Source: Circinella umbellata | Taxonomy: Eukaryota; Mucoromycota; Mucoromycetes; Mucorales; Lichtheimiaceae | Direction of reading: 5' to 3' | Assembly: GCA_025093555.1 (NCBI GenBank) | Contig: JAIWNF010000011.1 | Location: 434,001-498,000, forward strand | DNA length: 64,000 nucleotides | Shown here: positions 1 to 11,911 of the stretch, piece after piece | How the letters are laid out: each line of letters starts with the position of its first letter | Numbering within the stretch: position 1 is the first letter of the stretch | Notes under the pieces: generated by a model | Databases searched by the model: none | Told to the model about the DNA's origin: nothing | Seen by the model: only the letters and a program-made list of their open reading frames with translations | Position numbers and translations under genes: made by a program

Positions 1-31
1 CAACTTTTTTTTCTGGTAAACTTTGCCCACA

Positions 32-721
32 ATGTCCAAATTGTACATTAGGTAAATAAATATCACTTCTTGCCGAAAAAAGGTACCATTCTGACGGAAT
101 TTTTAACTAACAAGTTCATTTCCGCAAACTTAAAATAGCTACAACCAAATCCACGAATCTGTTCGCAATGCTGTTGAACGTCACAAGATCAACAGCGACT
201 TTGCGCCCGACCTTATGATCGGAATCAGTGGTGGTGGTCTTGTTCCTAGCCGAATCTTGCGCACTTTCTTGGACAAGCGCAACGACCGTAATGTTCCTAT
301 TCAAGCTATTGGTTTGACCCTTTATGAAGAAATAGAACTTGCTCAAGCTCAGGGTGATTCCGGCGAAGGTATTAAGGTCCAAAAGACACAATGGTTGAAC
401 TATGATGAAGTCTCCTTATTAGGTCGACGTATCTTGATTGTTGACGAAGTCGATGATACTCGTCAAACTTTAGCTTTTGCTATCAAAGAATTATTAAATG
501 ATATCCACGCCGAAGAAGTCAAAAAAGGTTTGAAACCTGGCGAATCTGATACCCAAATTGGTGTGTTTGTCCTTCACAACAAGCTTAAACCAAAGAAGCG
601 AGAATTGCCTGAAGAAATTATGAAGAATTACTTTGCTTGCGTAGAAATGCCTGATCAATGGCTCGTATATCCTTGGGATGCTGTTGATATTGAAGACCAT
701 ACTGTTAAGTCTTCTATTTAA
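32..721 (+). CDS. Xanthine/hypoxanthine phosphoribosyltransferase (Hpt1/Xpt1-like)
   Basis: Purine-salvage phosphoribosyltransferase of the cytosol, joining PRPP to xanthine/hypoxanthine/guanine to give the nucleotide. Two exons: 32-51 and 139-721 (200 aa). The first exon holds only six codons plus two bases (MSKLYI), split by an 87-nt intron with donor AG|GTAAAT, a CTAAC branch site and an ATAG acceptor; it joins in frame to give SYNQIHESVRN, which matches the start of yeast Hpt1 (ISYNNVH). The protein shows GISGGG-LVPSRILRTFL near residue 30 and the PRPP-binding motif ILIVDEVDDTRQTL near residue 100, followed by LHNKLKPKK. Length is close to the roughly 220 aa of the yeast enzyme. An internal ATG at 215 would lose the N-terminal segment and is rejected. 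Substrate preference (xanthine versus hypoxanthine) cannot be read from the sequence. Confidence 0.93.
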
Positions 722-1156
722 AGAAACCCACACACAGACATTATATACACAGAGCATACAACAAACAAACAAACAAACATTAATTGTGCATCATAATCAT
801 TTTCCTTCTTTCCATTAATAACCTCTCCTATTGTAATATTTTATTTGTAATACATTTTGCATGTCCCGCTTCTTTACTCTTTTAACCGCATTTTCATTTT
901 AGTTAGTAATAATAAATCAACATAGAATTTTCACATATAATAACTGTTACGCAAATTTTTAATTAGCCGGAATGAAGTGTATTTTTTCATCGAATCAAAA
1001 AATTAGGCTTATGTAACATGGATAGATTTTGCGAAAAAAAAGTATGAACCACTAGTTTTTATTATTATAAACTAACAAATATGTTGACTGTACAATGGCA
1101 AAAGGAAAGAGATAGAAGTTATAGGGGTAATGTTCAGAATAAAAAGGTTAAGTACT
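722..1156. other. Convergent intergenic spacer
   Basis: Shared 3' flank of two convergent genes. A/T-rich, with (ACAA)n-like sequence at about 763-778. No coding or RNA gene seen. Confidence 0.6.
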
Positions 1157-2506
1157 TTAGATACCACGACCACCAGTGACTTCGAGAGTATGACCAGTGA
1201 TATAAGAAGATAAAGGAGTGCAGAGCATCATGACGGAACCAGCAACTTCTTCAGTGTTACCAGCACGGCCTAAGGGGATATCAGCAAATGGGTTAACCTT
1301 ACTAGTGCGGTTGGCAGTTGGAACACCCAAGGCGACCTTTTGACCATCAATTTCAATGTTGGTACCAGTTTCCTTAGCACGAGTAAGACGGGTATCAACC
1401 CAACCGAATGCAACAGTGTTACAACGGACACCAAAGAGACCCCATTCCTTTGCAATGGTCTTAGTCAAACCTACGACACCAGCCTTGGCAGTAGCATAAT
1501 TAGCTTGGCCAACATTACCGTGGAGACCAGAAGTGGAAGAAATCTTTATATGAAAAAAAAATACATTCGTAGGTTTTAACATAACCAAATCCATAGCAAA
1601 CATTAATCATTTTCCTACATATTGATAACAACTACTTACGTTGACAATAGATTTATTTTCACCATCCTTCAAGCGCTATAAATATCAAAATACGAAAAAA
1701 ACATGTAGTGTGAGAAAATATTATCCAAATTTTTTTTTGTTAATACAACTTTCTTTTCTAACCATCTCCCACACACACAATATTTTTCTTCTACATATAC
1801 TCCCACTCCTCTAAACAAAGTTAAACTCACGAGATATTTAGCAGCAGCACGAAGAACACGGAAAGGTGCAGTTTGATGAACAATCAACATGGTTTCCCAT
1901 TGTTTGTCGGTCATCTTGTGAGCCATACCATCGAAAGTAAAGCCTGCGTTGTTGACAATGTGGTTGAGCTTACCAAAGGCCCTAAAGAAAACAAATGGTT
2001 GATCAGTTTTATTGCAACTTTATTTTTATCACTAGGAAATTCATGCTTACTTAACAGTGCCTTCGACCAATTGTTCAGGGAACTCGGGGTCCATGATGTT
2101 ACCTGCAATGGCAATGGCCTTACCACCTGCAGCATTAATATCACTAGCGACTTGATTAGCCTTGGCTATAATAGAAAAAAGTGTAAGTATCGACGAAAAT
2201 CCTCATCTTTTGTATACACAATCAAAAAAAAGAAAGTATAACAAACCAGCATCAATATCAGTGACACAGACAAGAGCACCTTCACGAGCGAAGAGTTCAG
2301 CAGCACTTTTACCAATACCTTGGCTATAAAATACGACAAATAAAATAAATTAACTTATCGCCATTGTTTTTGACAAGGGGAAGAATGGAGAAATGAAGTA
2401 ATTACCCAGAACCAGTGATAATGGCGACTTCACCGGACAAGAGTCCTTGTGGGTAGTTTCCAGACAAGTGGCCCTTAATGTTATTTAAACGGTCAGCGGC
2501 AGACAT
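1157..2506 (-). CDS. Short-chain dehydrogenase/reductase, FabG-like
   Basis: Classical NAD(P)-dependent SDR oxidoreductase. Six exons in transcript order: 2506-2406, 2323-2247, 2165-2051, 1981-1831, 1675-1640, 1543-1157, giving 288 aa with all phases consistent. Visible motifs are the Rossmann glycine motif TGSGQGIGKSAA (about residues 32-43, split by intron 1), NNAG (about residue 107), the catalytic Ser in ISSTSG, YATAK as the active-site YxxxK, and the C-terminal TGHTLEVTGGRG typical of FabG-type enzymes. The insertion between the active site and the C-terminus (about residues 205-255) is longer than in bacterial FabG. A role as a 3-oxoacyl-ACP reductase (possibly mitochondrial FAS II) or general alcohol/ketone reductase is possible; no targeting peptide is obvious and substrate is not predictable. 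Confidence 0.9.
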
Positions 2507-4920
2507 GGTTTATGCGTGTAAGAAGAAACTTTTTGAGAAAAAAAAAAGAGAGGTTCAAAGAATTTGTTGCAGTACACTAAATGACTTTATATAAGCTTTG
2601 ATCCCGCAACAGAGCTATTTCCTGCTGTCAGCAAAATTGTCGGTCTCACGTCGGAACCCAAATTCACTTCCCACAAGGTTTAAAACGACCTTATAGACTA
2701 GTCATCAATAATGCACACAATGAAAAATGTGTAGAGTATATTTCCGGATGATTTTGTCGCACATTGAAATTTGTCTTGTTTCATAATTTGGCTTCTTGTC
2801 GTGATTAGGGATTTCATTTATCTCTTTCGATAGTGTTTATTGTTGTCTTTTTATTTTTATTTTTATTTGTTGCAGTCATTTCATTTCCTTTAAATAATAG
2901 TAGGAAAAGAAAGTCTTTGTGCTTGTTTTTAATTAGATTAGTAATCAATAATTTATAGAAAGAAACGAAAAAGTCGTACAAAAGACACAGTGCATTACGA
3001 AGAGCAGCCGTCGTATTTAATTCTTGATGCATTTAAAAAATGGTTATTTTCCTTAAAACTTATTAATACACTAGGACCTGATTATTGAAATGGGAAGATA
3101 GAGATTTAGATATTATATGTATTAATATAATTCTTATAATTCGATAGCGATGATCTTAATAACTAATGTAACTGTAGATGAATGAAGTGTCAGAATATGA
3201 TGTTAGAGGGAGTCGTATCATTAGTTAAAGTAACAAGTATGTTTCAACAAGTAATATATATATATATATATATATACTGTGTAAGTAGTTTATGAAGTGA
3301 CAATCATTTTTGAAAGGACAGTCAAAAGAACTTTTAAATAAAAAGATACATGTAATTAATTTCTTATATTATGTATTTTCTTTAACGATTTAATTCTTTG
3401 CCCCTCTCGTTTTCAAAAAAGATAGAAGTCTATTTAGTTCAAGGTTGTTGATTAATATACACTCCTATTCCTCTACCTCATAGCTCATCTAACGCTGTTT
3501 ATTCTTGCTATCGTGGCTTGATATTCAAGTAACATTTAATCTATGAAAGCTGGTATACTGTATAATTCTATTGACATTACGTACCAACTTCAATGAATTT
3601 CCTTCATATTTAAGTTATCTATCTTTCATCGAAATTCATGAGTTGTTCTAGTCATTTTGAACACGTCCTAACCCGCGGCTTCAAATATAAGCCTTTTTAA
3701 TGAAACTTCAACAAACTTTATTTATGCTTATCAACATAAATATGTTTACGTGCAGCTTTGAAATCAACCAAATTGACCAATTTCGATGACGACCCTTTGT
3801 CGGGTCTGTCAAAGCAATCAAATCAGTAAGTTTTACTGATATTCAGCATTTTTGTTGCAAATACTTACCATATCCGACTTTTGACAGAAATTCCAAAAGA
3901 CGTGACATACAAGTAGCAAGATATTCAATTTCGTAAGGTTTGTGAAAACCGGAAGCTGTAACAAGATTCAAGGACTGTGAAATCGGAAAAACATTTGCAT
4001 AAATAATGAGCTTACGTTATGAATTTCCAAGTAGCTGGGTAACAATTATTTTAGGGGAATTTCTACTGCCTCTTTGACTTCAGTCTTAAGGACATGTGTA
4101 TATATGTATATTTTTATCTTTATAAAAACACTTCATTCCGGTTGACACCTAATATTATTGACTCGATCATTTATTTTCTAGAAAAGTGACACGTTCATCT
4201 ACTGATTCACTATATAAAAAACATTTAAACTCTAATAACACTAGAAACCTACGGATTATTTTCTATGTAAAATTAAGAAGTTAGGAAAAGGAAGAGGCAC
4301 AAAAACAAATAAAGCAGATTATTCAAGTTACATATCAAGAGGCTGAATATTTTAGTTGATTGTACTCCCCGGCTATATAAGAGTGTGCTTTTTGTACAAG
4401 AGAAAGAAAAAGAGAGCAAAATAATGTGGTCAAACTCTGACCGAATGGAAATATCTTGTACGTAACAAAAGCAATATAATTAATACTTTTCGCTGTGAAG
4501 CGCAATAATATTTGCTGTATAGCTTGCCATGAACATTCATAGTCCTGAGACTCTATTATTATTATTTTTAAAGATATTCATAATATTCATACGTAACCCC
4601 AACGAATAAAAAACTCCTTTCACCAGTCAATCAGCGTTTTTCACGAAAGATATGCTCTCTGATACCCTTTTATCACTATACTCTTCTCAGTGTACTATAT
4701 ATTAGAAATATCCAGAAAACATCATAAGAAAGCTGAGATAATAAATATGAATGCTCAAATATACGAGCTAATACAACATTACGATTGAATAGTATAATGA
4801 TTAGCTGGGAGAACCATTGAATGAAAATTAAGTCAAAACGTATGATAATTATTGACCAAAATTATATTTTTTATTATTTATAGAGAATTAAAGGCTATTT
4901 ACAGTTTTTTTATATAGTTT
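2507..4920. other. Intergenic region with a (TA)n tract and a gene remnant
   Basis: About 2.4 kb between the SDR start and the 3' end of the repeat-protein gene. 2507-2700 is the SDR promoter side. A (TA)n microsatellite lies near 3251-3276. Apart from the coding-like remnant at 3718-4034, described separately, only A/T-rich sequence with short chance ORFs is seen. Confidence 0.6.
3718..4034 (-). pseudogene. Decayed 3' exons of an unrecognised gene
   Basis: Three short blocks with good splice signals on the minus strand read as protein. 4034-4016 encodes YLEIHN and ends in a GTAAG donor. 3974-3869 encodes SLNLVTASGFHKP.. to LEFLSKVGY after a TTTCACAG acceptor and ends in a GTAAG donor. 3805-3718 encodes PDKGSSSKLVNLVDFKAARK.. 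to a TAA stop after a TTGACAG acceptor. The last junction is out of phase by one base, so the reading frame is broken, and no 5' exons or start codon are found upstream. I do not recognise the family. It could be the truncated, frameshifted tail of a duplicated gene, or a chance assembly, although the two longer blocks look strongly protein-like. Confidence 0.4.
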
Positions 4921-7888
4921 TTATCGTTGTTTTTGTGTTCGAGACCAGGCGTTTTCGACAGTGATATTATGAGCATGTTTACCAGTTTCATCACAAGATG
5001 CTTCTAAAGGATGTGCATTTTCTCTTGTATGTCCCACGATACATTCAGCTGTATGTCTTGAGTCATGTTCTGAACGTTTCAATGAACTACCCATTTTCTC
5101 TACACGCTCGCCGGCATTATTGGCCATTTCATGGGCATTTTGTTTGGTGTTTTCCCAAGAGGAGCCAAGTTGATCCATCTTTGCTTCAGCTTGATTTGAC
5201 ACATCATTCATGGAATTATATGCGCCTTGTTTTGTTTGTTCCCATGATCTACTGAGCCTGTTTGCTTCATCCTTGGTACGCTCTTCGACATCATCAGCTG
5301 CTTTGCTGGCATACCGTTTAGTTTGGTCCCATGTCATTCCAAGTTCATCCACTTTGTTCTCAGCTTGCGCCGCAAGATCATCCATAGTGTGTTGAGCCTC
5401 ATTCTTTGCCTTTTCCCATGATGTACTCCATCGATTGGCTTCATCTCTAGCGCTTTGTTCTAAATCCTCCGTAGCTTTAGCTGCATCCTTCTTGGTATGT
5501 TCCCAGTGGTTACGGAGCCAGTTCATTTCATTTTCGACTTTAGATGTTGTATCATCGACGTATGTCTTTGCGTTTTGTTTTGCACTTTCCAATGATGAAC
5601 TAAGTTCTCTCGCCTTTTGATCAGCTTCAGCAGAAAGATTATTCACAATATCATTTGCTTCCCGCTTTTTCTTGTTCCATGCAGCGCTCCAATCATCGGA
5701 TTTTCTTCTAGCTTCTCGAACCATATCATCAGTCATATTCTCTGCGTCTTGCTTTGTATTTTTCCATGACGATCTTAATTCATCGACTTCAGCTTCAGCT
5801 TGTTCAGAAAGAATATCCATAGATCGACGTGCGTCATCTCTTGTCTGATTCCAAGAGGCAGCTAATTTATCATTTTTTTCCTTAGCCTCCTTTGCTACAC
5901 TATCAGCGATATCCATTGCCTTCTTCTTTTGATGTTCCCAGGATAATCTAAGTTCGTTGGCTTCTGCTTCCGCCTGTTGCGAGATATCACCCATAGCTTC
6001 ACTCACATCTTGTTTTGACTTTTGCCAATCGTTAGATAATCTTCGTGACTCAGCATTAGTTCTTGCTGACATATCATCCGCCACTTGGTGAATATCTTTT
6101 TTAATGTTCTCCCATGACGTTTCAGCTTGATTGACTTTCGCGTCCGCTTCTTTAGACATAGTATTTACACCACTATAAGTATCTTGTTTGGCTCTTCTCC
6201 ATGTTGTATCTACATCTTCTTCTAAATCATTGACTGCATTGCGAGCGCCGTGTTTTGTTTGTTCCCATGATTCATTGAGTTTGTTTGCTTCATCGTGAAC
6301 CTTGGAACCAAGTTCGTTCAACTTGTTATCGGCTTGGTTTGAAATGCCACCCATAACATCACCAACCTCATCCTTTGTTCTTTTCAATGAATCTCCCCAT
6401 TTTTTGGCTTCATTTTTGGCACCTTCTTCAAGGTCATCTGCTACATTACGAGCCTCTTGCTTAGTCTGCTCCCATGATCTGCTAAGTTCGTTTGCTTCAC
6501 CTCGTACCTTATCACTGGCATCTTCTGCCATGTTTCGAGCTTCGTGTTTGGTACTTTGCCAGGAGGATCTTGCTTCATTTACTTTTGCATCAGCATCTTT
6601 TGACATTTTGCTCATAGTGTCATTTGCATCTTCCTTTGTTTTTGTCCATGAATCACCCCATTTATTAAGTTCATTTTTGGCTCCTTCTTCTAAATCACCG
6701 ACTACATTGCGAGCACCGTGTTTCGTTTGTTCCCATGATTCATTGAATTTGTTTGCTTCATCTTGAACCTTGGATGCGGGTTTTCTCATCTTGTCATCAG
6801 CCTCTTTGGACATATCGCTCATGGCATTATTTGCGTCTTCTTTTGTTTTTTTCCAAGAAGTTGCCCACCAGTTAGCTTCATTCTTGGCACCTTCTGCTAG
6901 TCCATCCACAGCCTTACTGGCATTTTGTTTAGTGTGTTCCCATGATCTTCTATTGAGATTATCTTCTTCAAGACCGTTTACTGCATTACGAGCACCTTGC
7001 TTGGCCTGATCCCAAGATCCGTTGAGCTTCTTTGTTTCATCTTGAACCTTAGCACTTGCATCATCCTTCATGTTTTGAGCATTTTGTTTTGTTTTACTCC
7101 ATCCGGAACCGATGCTATCTGCCGTTGCATAGATGGCCTTCTTTGCCTGATTTTTCTCATTTACAGCTTCATCTTTGGTCTGCTCCCACTTGCTCTGCCA
7201 TCGAGCTTTTTCATCTTCATACTTTTTATGAGTTTCTGAGTTTGTCCAGGCATGAGCCTTTTCAACAATCGCTGCATCAGACATATGCACAGTATCGTCA
7301 CGCAACACAGTAACGGGTGCTCGGTCACCACTCTTCATATGATGATTTTCTCTGACACGATCGACATAGGCTTGACCAGCTTTCAATTCACGTTCAGCGG
7401 CAGATTGCACTTCACCAAGAGATTCTTTTGCAGCATAACCCAATTCAGTTGCAGAACTTTCAAGATGCTTTTTTGCTGCATTTGTATGACCTTTAACATC
7501 TTGATGTGTATGCCAATCATGCTGAGTGTATGGGGTCACTTTTGGAGCTGATTTTTCCATAGGAGCTTCACCAATGTAGAAATCAATTTCTAGATATGAA
7601 TATGTTTCTCATTGTTAGTTTTTCACTATATCATTACAGTTACGTGTCATAATTTTTACATAAATAGACAATTTTTTCTGTATGTATACCTTCTTCCTTT
7701 ATATGGTGACGGCGCTCATGCTGATAGTAAGCCAAACCGGCGCCAGCAAGTAAAGCAGTACCTACAAGGGCAGCTTTTCCACCACCACTGGTTCCGCTGC
7801 TAGTAGTCTTGAGAGTTCGACTAAAAGGCGGTGGCCAGGGTGTTGTTGGATTACGGATACGAGTAGATTTTCGATAGTTAGGTAGCAT
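4921..7888 (-). CDS. Membrane-anchored protein of ~27 tandem 29-residue helical repeats (LEA-like)
   Basis: Two exons, 7888-7690 and 7589-4921, give 955 aa; the join is supported by a GAAG|GTATAC donor, a TCTAG acceptor and matching phase. Residues 1-40 are Arg/Pro/Ser/Thr-rich and residues about 38-55 form one hydrophobic helix (KAALVGTALLAGAGLAYY) followed by basic HERRHH, like a mitochondrial or ER anchor. From about residue 185 on, nearly the whole chain is a tandem repeat with consensus S-W-E-x-T-K-x-x-A-x-N-x-x-x-D-x-x-x-x-A-x-x-E-x-x-x-L-x-x. Most units are exactly 29 residues; two are 40 (29 + 11) and a few are 22-25. The composition (A, K, E, D, N, Q, S, T with a conserved Trp; one Cys near the end in ECIV, one in SCDE) resembles group 3 LEA/desiccation proteins, which use 11-residue repeats. 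Function is not known; stress protection or a long helical spacer is an inference. Confidence 0.8.
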
Positions 7889-8509
7889 TTTTTGGTTAAA
7901 GAAAGTAAAAACAAACCAAAAAATAACCCATCGCTATTTATATTTAGGAAGAAACACGCATAAAATACATGGGTTTATTTATCTTGCATGTTCCTTTTCT
8001 TTCAAGAGATTATATACTTTTGTTACCACTTATCAATAGCAACGATGTCGTATTATCGAAAAGATAGAAAGAACAACTCACTCAATACAGGTGTTTTTAT
8101 TATTATTTGGACTACAGTATTAAGAACTGTGTGAGTACTTTTTTGAAATAATATGCACATGCATATTAATATTCATAAGCATAATCACATAAATACGTGG
8201 GTATTATGAAAAATTTATGCGAAATTCTAGTTTCAATGACCTTGCCAAACCATATGGTGAAAAACTCAAACACCCTTAATACCCTCTACTCTTTAGAATT
8301 AATAAATCTTCTTCCCATTCCGCCCCAATAAAAAAGAAGCACTATATATATAGAATAATGATTGAAGAAATGTCAAATTACAGTTTGAATAGGAGTTTTT
8401 TTTCAAAGTAATGTGGTTTATCTACATCTTTTCAGTATATTCTATTGCTGCCTTCATTTATCCTACTCATCCATGTTTATAATACTGTTCCTTCTCCTGT
8501 TGAATATGA
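7889..8509. other. Intergenic spacer
   Basis: Upstream region of the repeat-protein gene and 3' flank of the fucosyltransferase-like gene. A/T-rich; the stretch at 8320-8350 holds a CCCCAATAAAAAAG..TATATATATAG element that is promoter-like but not assignable. No gene seen. Confidence 0.5.
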
Positions 8510-10168
8510 TCATGTCGATTTTTTTGGTTGCCATCTCATGAATCTTGTGAGTGGAGTTTGTGGTATCTCAAAAAAGGAATAAGCTATCAAAGAAAATAAG
8601 TTGTCAGCATAAAATATAAAAGAGAATGTATTAACAACAATGTAAAAAAAATTTACCATCAGATGCCATGAGTATATCGATAATAGGTCCCAACAGAGTC
8701 TCATAATCAACCCCTTGATCTCCCATATGTGGTATTTGATATGCCCATGTAGGATCAAAAATATTCCATTTATGCATATCTGATTTTGAAAACGTACAAG
8801 GAAACGTTTCCATAAGAGGACCAAACAAATCAGGGCGTGTTATTGGATCGTTAGTAATATCATTAACGAGATAGTTGATGGGATACCTTGGGTCGATGGT
8901 GGCACGATACTCGACGCATGCATTCAACAATTGACGTCTATTCACTTGCGGGCTTGACAGCAGCTCTGATAAGCGCGAAGATTGGAGTGGCATAGTGGCA
9001 GAAACAGCCTGGTTAATCGGAATATCACCAAAAATCTCCAACACGACTGCATTCATGAGCTCCTTGCGTGCTACACTTGACAATGCACTTTCATCCGTTG
9101 TACTAATTCGTGCATCCAACGCTATAAACTTGGCCAAATTCAAATGAAGTGAACTGTATCGTCGTCTACCACCTAGTGCTCCAATCATTTGGTTCGCCGT
9201 ATTGGTCACTGGGGCCAAATTGTTGGGTGTTACAAATAATCTACTGTTGAGAGCACGTTTGAGTGCTGATTGGCCTTTACTGCTGCGGGTACGATAGCGT
9301 GCGGCTGACGACAATGCACCAAACTGTACAAGAGTGGCATCAAGACTTGCCAATTGCTCTGCACTTAAATATTTTTTAAGTGGTTTTCTAAGTGGTTCAG
9401 GAGGTTGGACAATTTGTTCACCATGCTCGACACTACTGCCGTTTGCTGCAAAGCTCATGGGATCAACAATGTCTACACTGTCAATAAAACCGACTGCCGA
9501 TTCATGCTTTCCCCAGTTATGATCTCGTACACGCTCAATAATTTGAATACCAAATTCTGCTTCGAGTTGAGTAAAGTCAAATAGGGTTGACCATGGGATT
9601 TCGGTCCATTCGTTCATCGAATAACATGGTTCAAGGTCAATGCGCCATTGTTCTGCTGCTTCAGGCGTTTTGCATATACGCCGAAGAATCGTTTTTTCTT
9701 GTGCTTCATATCGCTGTGCAAGTTGATTGAATGGTAACCAAGGGTATGGTTTGCCAAGACGTAACATGGGTGCAATTATAATTCGTTTGGTGTCATAGGC
9801 GATACGAAGAGCATTTCTGAAACTTTCGTGTTGTTCAGTAAAATCACTATGTCCAAGTAATGGTCAGTAATGAGTATAAATGAATACATTATTATGTTCG
9901 ATGCCCCCTTTCTTTTATTTCTTTACCCATGTGGAAACCAAGACATGTATCGAGGAACCGGAGGTGGGGCCTGCCCTTTTCCCTCTGCTCCTTCAGCTCC
10001 ACCAGCAGCTGGTTGCTCTTGTCTTCCTCCACCAGCTACAGGATTTTGTTGTACATCGAGATAAGATGTTGGTGTAGGATTTTGTAGTTTAGGAATAACA
10101 ATAAATATTAGAAAGAGTAGAAAAGTTGCTACGCCAAGAAAATATACAAGACGATTTGTCCGTGGCAT
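8510..10168 (-). CDS. Type II membrane protein of the fungal GDP-fucose protein O-fucosyltransferase-like (CigA-like) family
   Basis: Three exons, 10168-9927, 9846-8657 and 8583-8510, give 501 aa with consistent phases. The protein starts MPRTNR and has one signal-anchor helix (residues about 8-26, YFLGVATFLLFLIFIVIP), then a short Pro/Gly/Ala-rich stem, as in Golgi glycosyltransferases. The catalytic-type region begins RYMSWFPHGDFTEQH followed by FRNALRIAYDTKRIIIAPML, the arrangement seen in fungal O-fucosyltransferase-like proteins (SxxPHxxxxNQ.. then NAL..A..LNRTLILP). The C-terminal ILMASDAYSFFEIP..RFMRW matches the conserved SDA..F end of that family. The expected HxGxHLRRGD-type motif was not located, and the Asn of the PHSGFHNQ-like motif reads differently here. 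Donor and acceptor substrates are unknown. Confidence 0.75.
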
Positions 10169-11911
10169 GTGGGAAAGGTAAATAGAAATGAAAGAAAGAA
10201 GCGTGAACTTTATTTGTTTTTCTCATCTCGAGGAATTACAAAAATGGACCACAATGCGTGTCTGGCAATAAAAAATTCTTCGAGAAAAAGCGATCTGATT
10301 AATGCATTTCAGGTATCCAACAATCATATACCACTATCCATATAAAGTAAAATGAGGGTTATTAAACGTCATGATTTTCTGACCAGTATGCTTTTTCATC
10401 ATATCATATACGCGTTTCCGGTGAAATAAGCATAGCGAAAATTATAACTTCTTTATAGCTTATAAAAAGCTTTCGTTGTAAAGATCTGCTAATGGACCCT
10501 GCCTTGTAATTCGTGGCGATCAAGTACCCTATATTAAGTAATTATAGTATTACTGTATACATGATCCGAGCTATAAAAAATGACGTCTACTACTACGTAC
10601 CACCATGATTTAAAGATTACGTATCATTTTGAGTGAAATAATATAAGCATAATATCGAGGACCATGCATATGCCCATATCTGATACTGTCTTAAGTGTAG
10701 AAAAAGTCAACATTATAGTGAACGATCAATTCGGAAGTGTAGACCAAATTTTGTAGATATGATGTTGGCTTGGAGGACAAGGGAAGAATGATAAAATAAT
10801 TTAGGTGAAACAGAGCTGTTCAAAGGTTAGAAGTATACCCTATTTTATATCAAAGCTCAACATATATGGTGTTTTTACTGGAAAAGCTACCAAAGCATTG
10901 TAAAACTAAGTAAAGTTTATTATACATGCTGCCTTCTTATACATGCGGGTCATTAAATCAATTAAGATAGATTTTATATTCCCCCGTCTGATCGTTTAAC
11001 CCCCTTGCATATCAAAAGTTTAAAATTAGAAGCACTACAGCCAGGGCGCAGGGGTGATAGCACGGCGGACTTTCGGGTAAAGTGGCTATGTAAGTTGAAA
11101 TGTAAGAATTTGTAGTTCCGGAGAGCGCTCCGGTGATGCCGTTATACACAAGAGAAAAGCACCAAGAATGGAAGAAAACAAAGTCACCAGGTAATAGAAA
11201 TAATGACATAATTATAATAAGTCCATTCCAAGTAATACAAAATAGTAAACAATCCTGGTAACGAAATATATGGAAAGCGTTTATTAAGCATGTCTTTTGT
11301 TACTTCCCTACAATGAAAAATAAAATGCATACATGTTGCGTCGTCGTCGTATAATAAGTGATGAGTAACGAATAAAATACATCTAACTACGTAGTAATAC
11401 GTAGTTGAGAAAAAGGGCAAAAAAAATTGACAATGATGACAAAATAATGTGGCGCTTAATGACTGATAGTTGACTTAAACATCCATACGATCGTAGCTAA
11501 TATATATAAGACGGGCCGATTATACCGAGATGATAGAAAAAGTTTAAGCCGATCCTGAGTTTTTGTTTTGCTACCGAGCCGATTGCTGCCCCTTCATGAT
11601 GAATAGAAGACAAAGGCGTACATATGTAAGAGTATTGCGTACAAAATATCAGAAAAAAGTATAAATCGTGTGATAAAAAAAATTGTATATAAAATGGTTA
11701 TAAAAAAAAAAGAACAAACGCTATACAGGTTGTGCGCTGAAATTGTGATTAAAGAGATATACATATATGGAAAAAAAGGAGGAAGAAACGGTAATGTTTG
11801 TTGTTAGAATGAAAAATAAACGGGAAAAGAAACAAGAGCAGGAAGAAAAGCAACTTTTTTTTACTGATACAAGTGACTAGTGGGAGGTCGGGATCCTGCC
11901 TACACACCACA
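10169..11911. other. Intergenic region, no gene seen
   Basis: About 1.7 kb. There is a short GC-richer patch at 11030-11170 with a small hairpin (CCGGAG..CTCCGG at 11117-11132). A 65-codon minus ORF at 11012-11209 has no recognisable features. No tRNA or repeat family recognised. Confidence 0.5.

Noticed and set aside
3251..3276. (TA)n and other simple tracts (30519-30542, 32642-32660, 40618-40638, 49610-49634, 51176-51199)
   Set aside because: Ordinary microsatellites scattered through intergenic DNA and introns; no array with unique spacers, so no CRISPR-like structure.
968..4141. The 14-mer CCGGAATGAAGTGT at 968-981 (plus) and at about 4128-4141 (minus), like terminal inverted repeats around the SDR gene
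   Set aside because: A 14-bp inverted match is expected by chance several times in 64 kb, similarity stops at the motif edges, and the enclosed SDR is an ordinary host gene.
4998..7551. Many plus-strand ORFs opposite the 29-residue repeat gene
   Set aside because: They are antisense shadows of the repeat; their repetitive composition is only the complement of the real coding strand.
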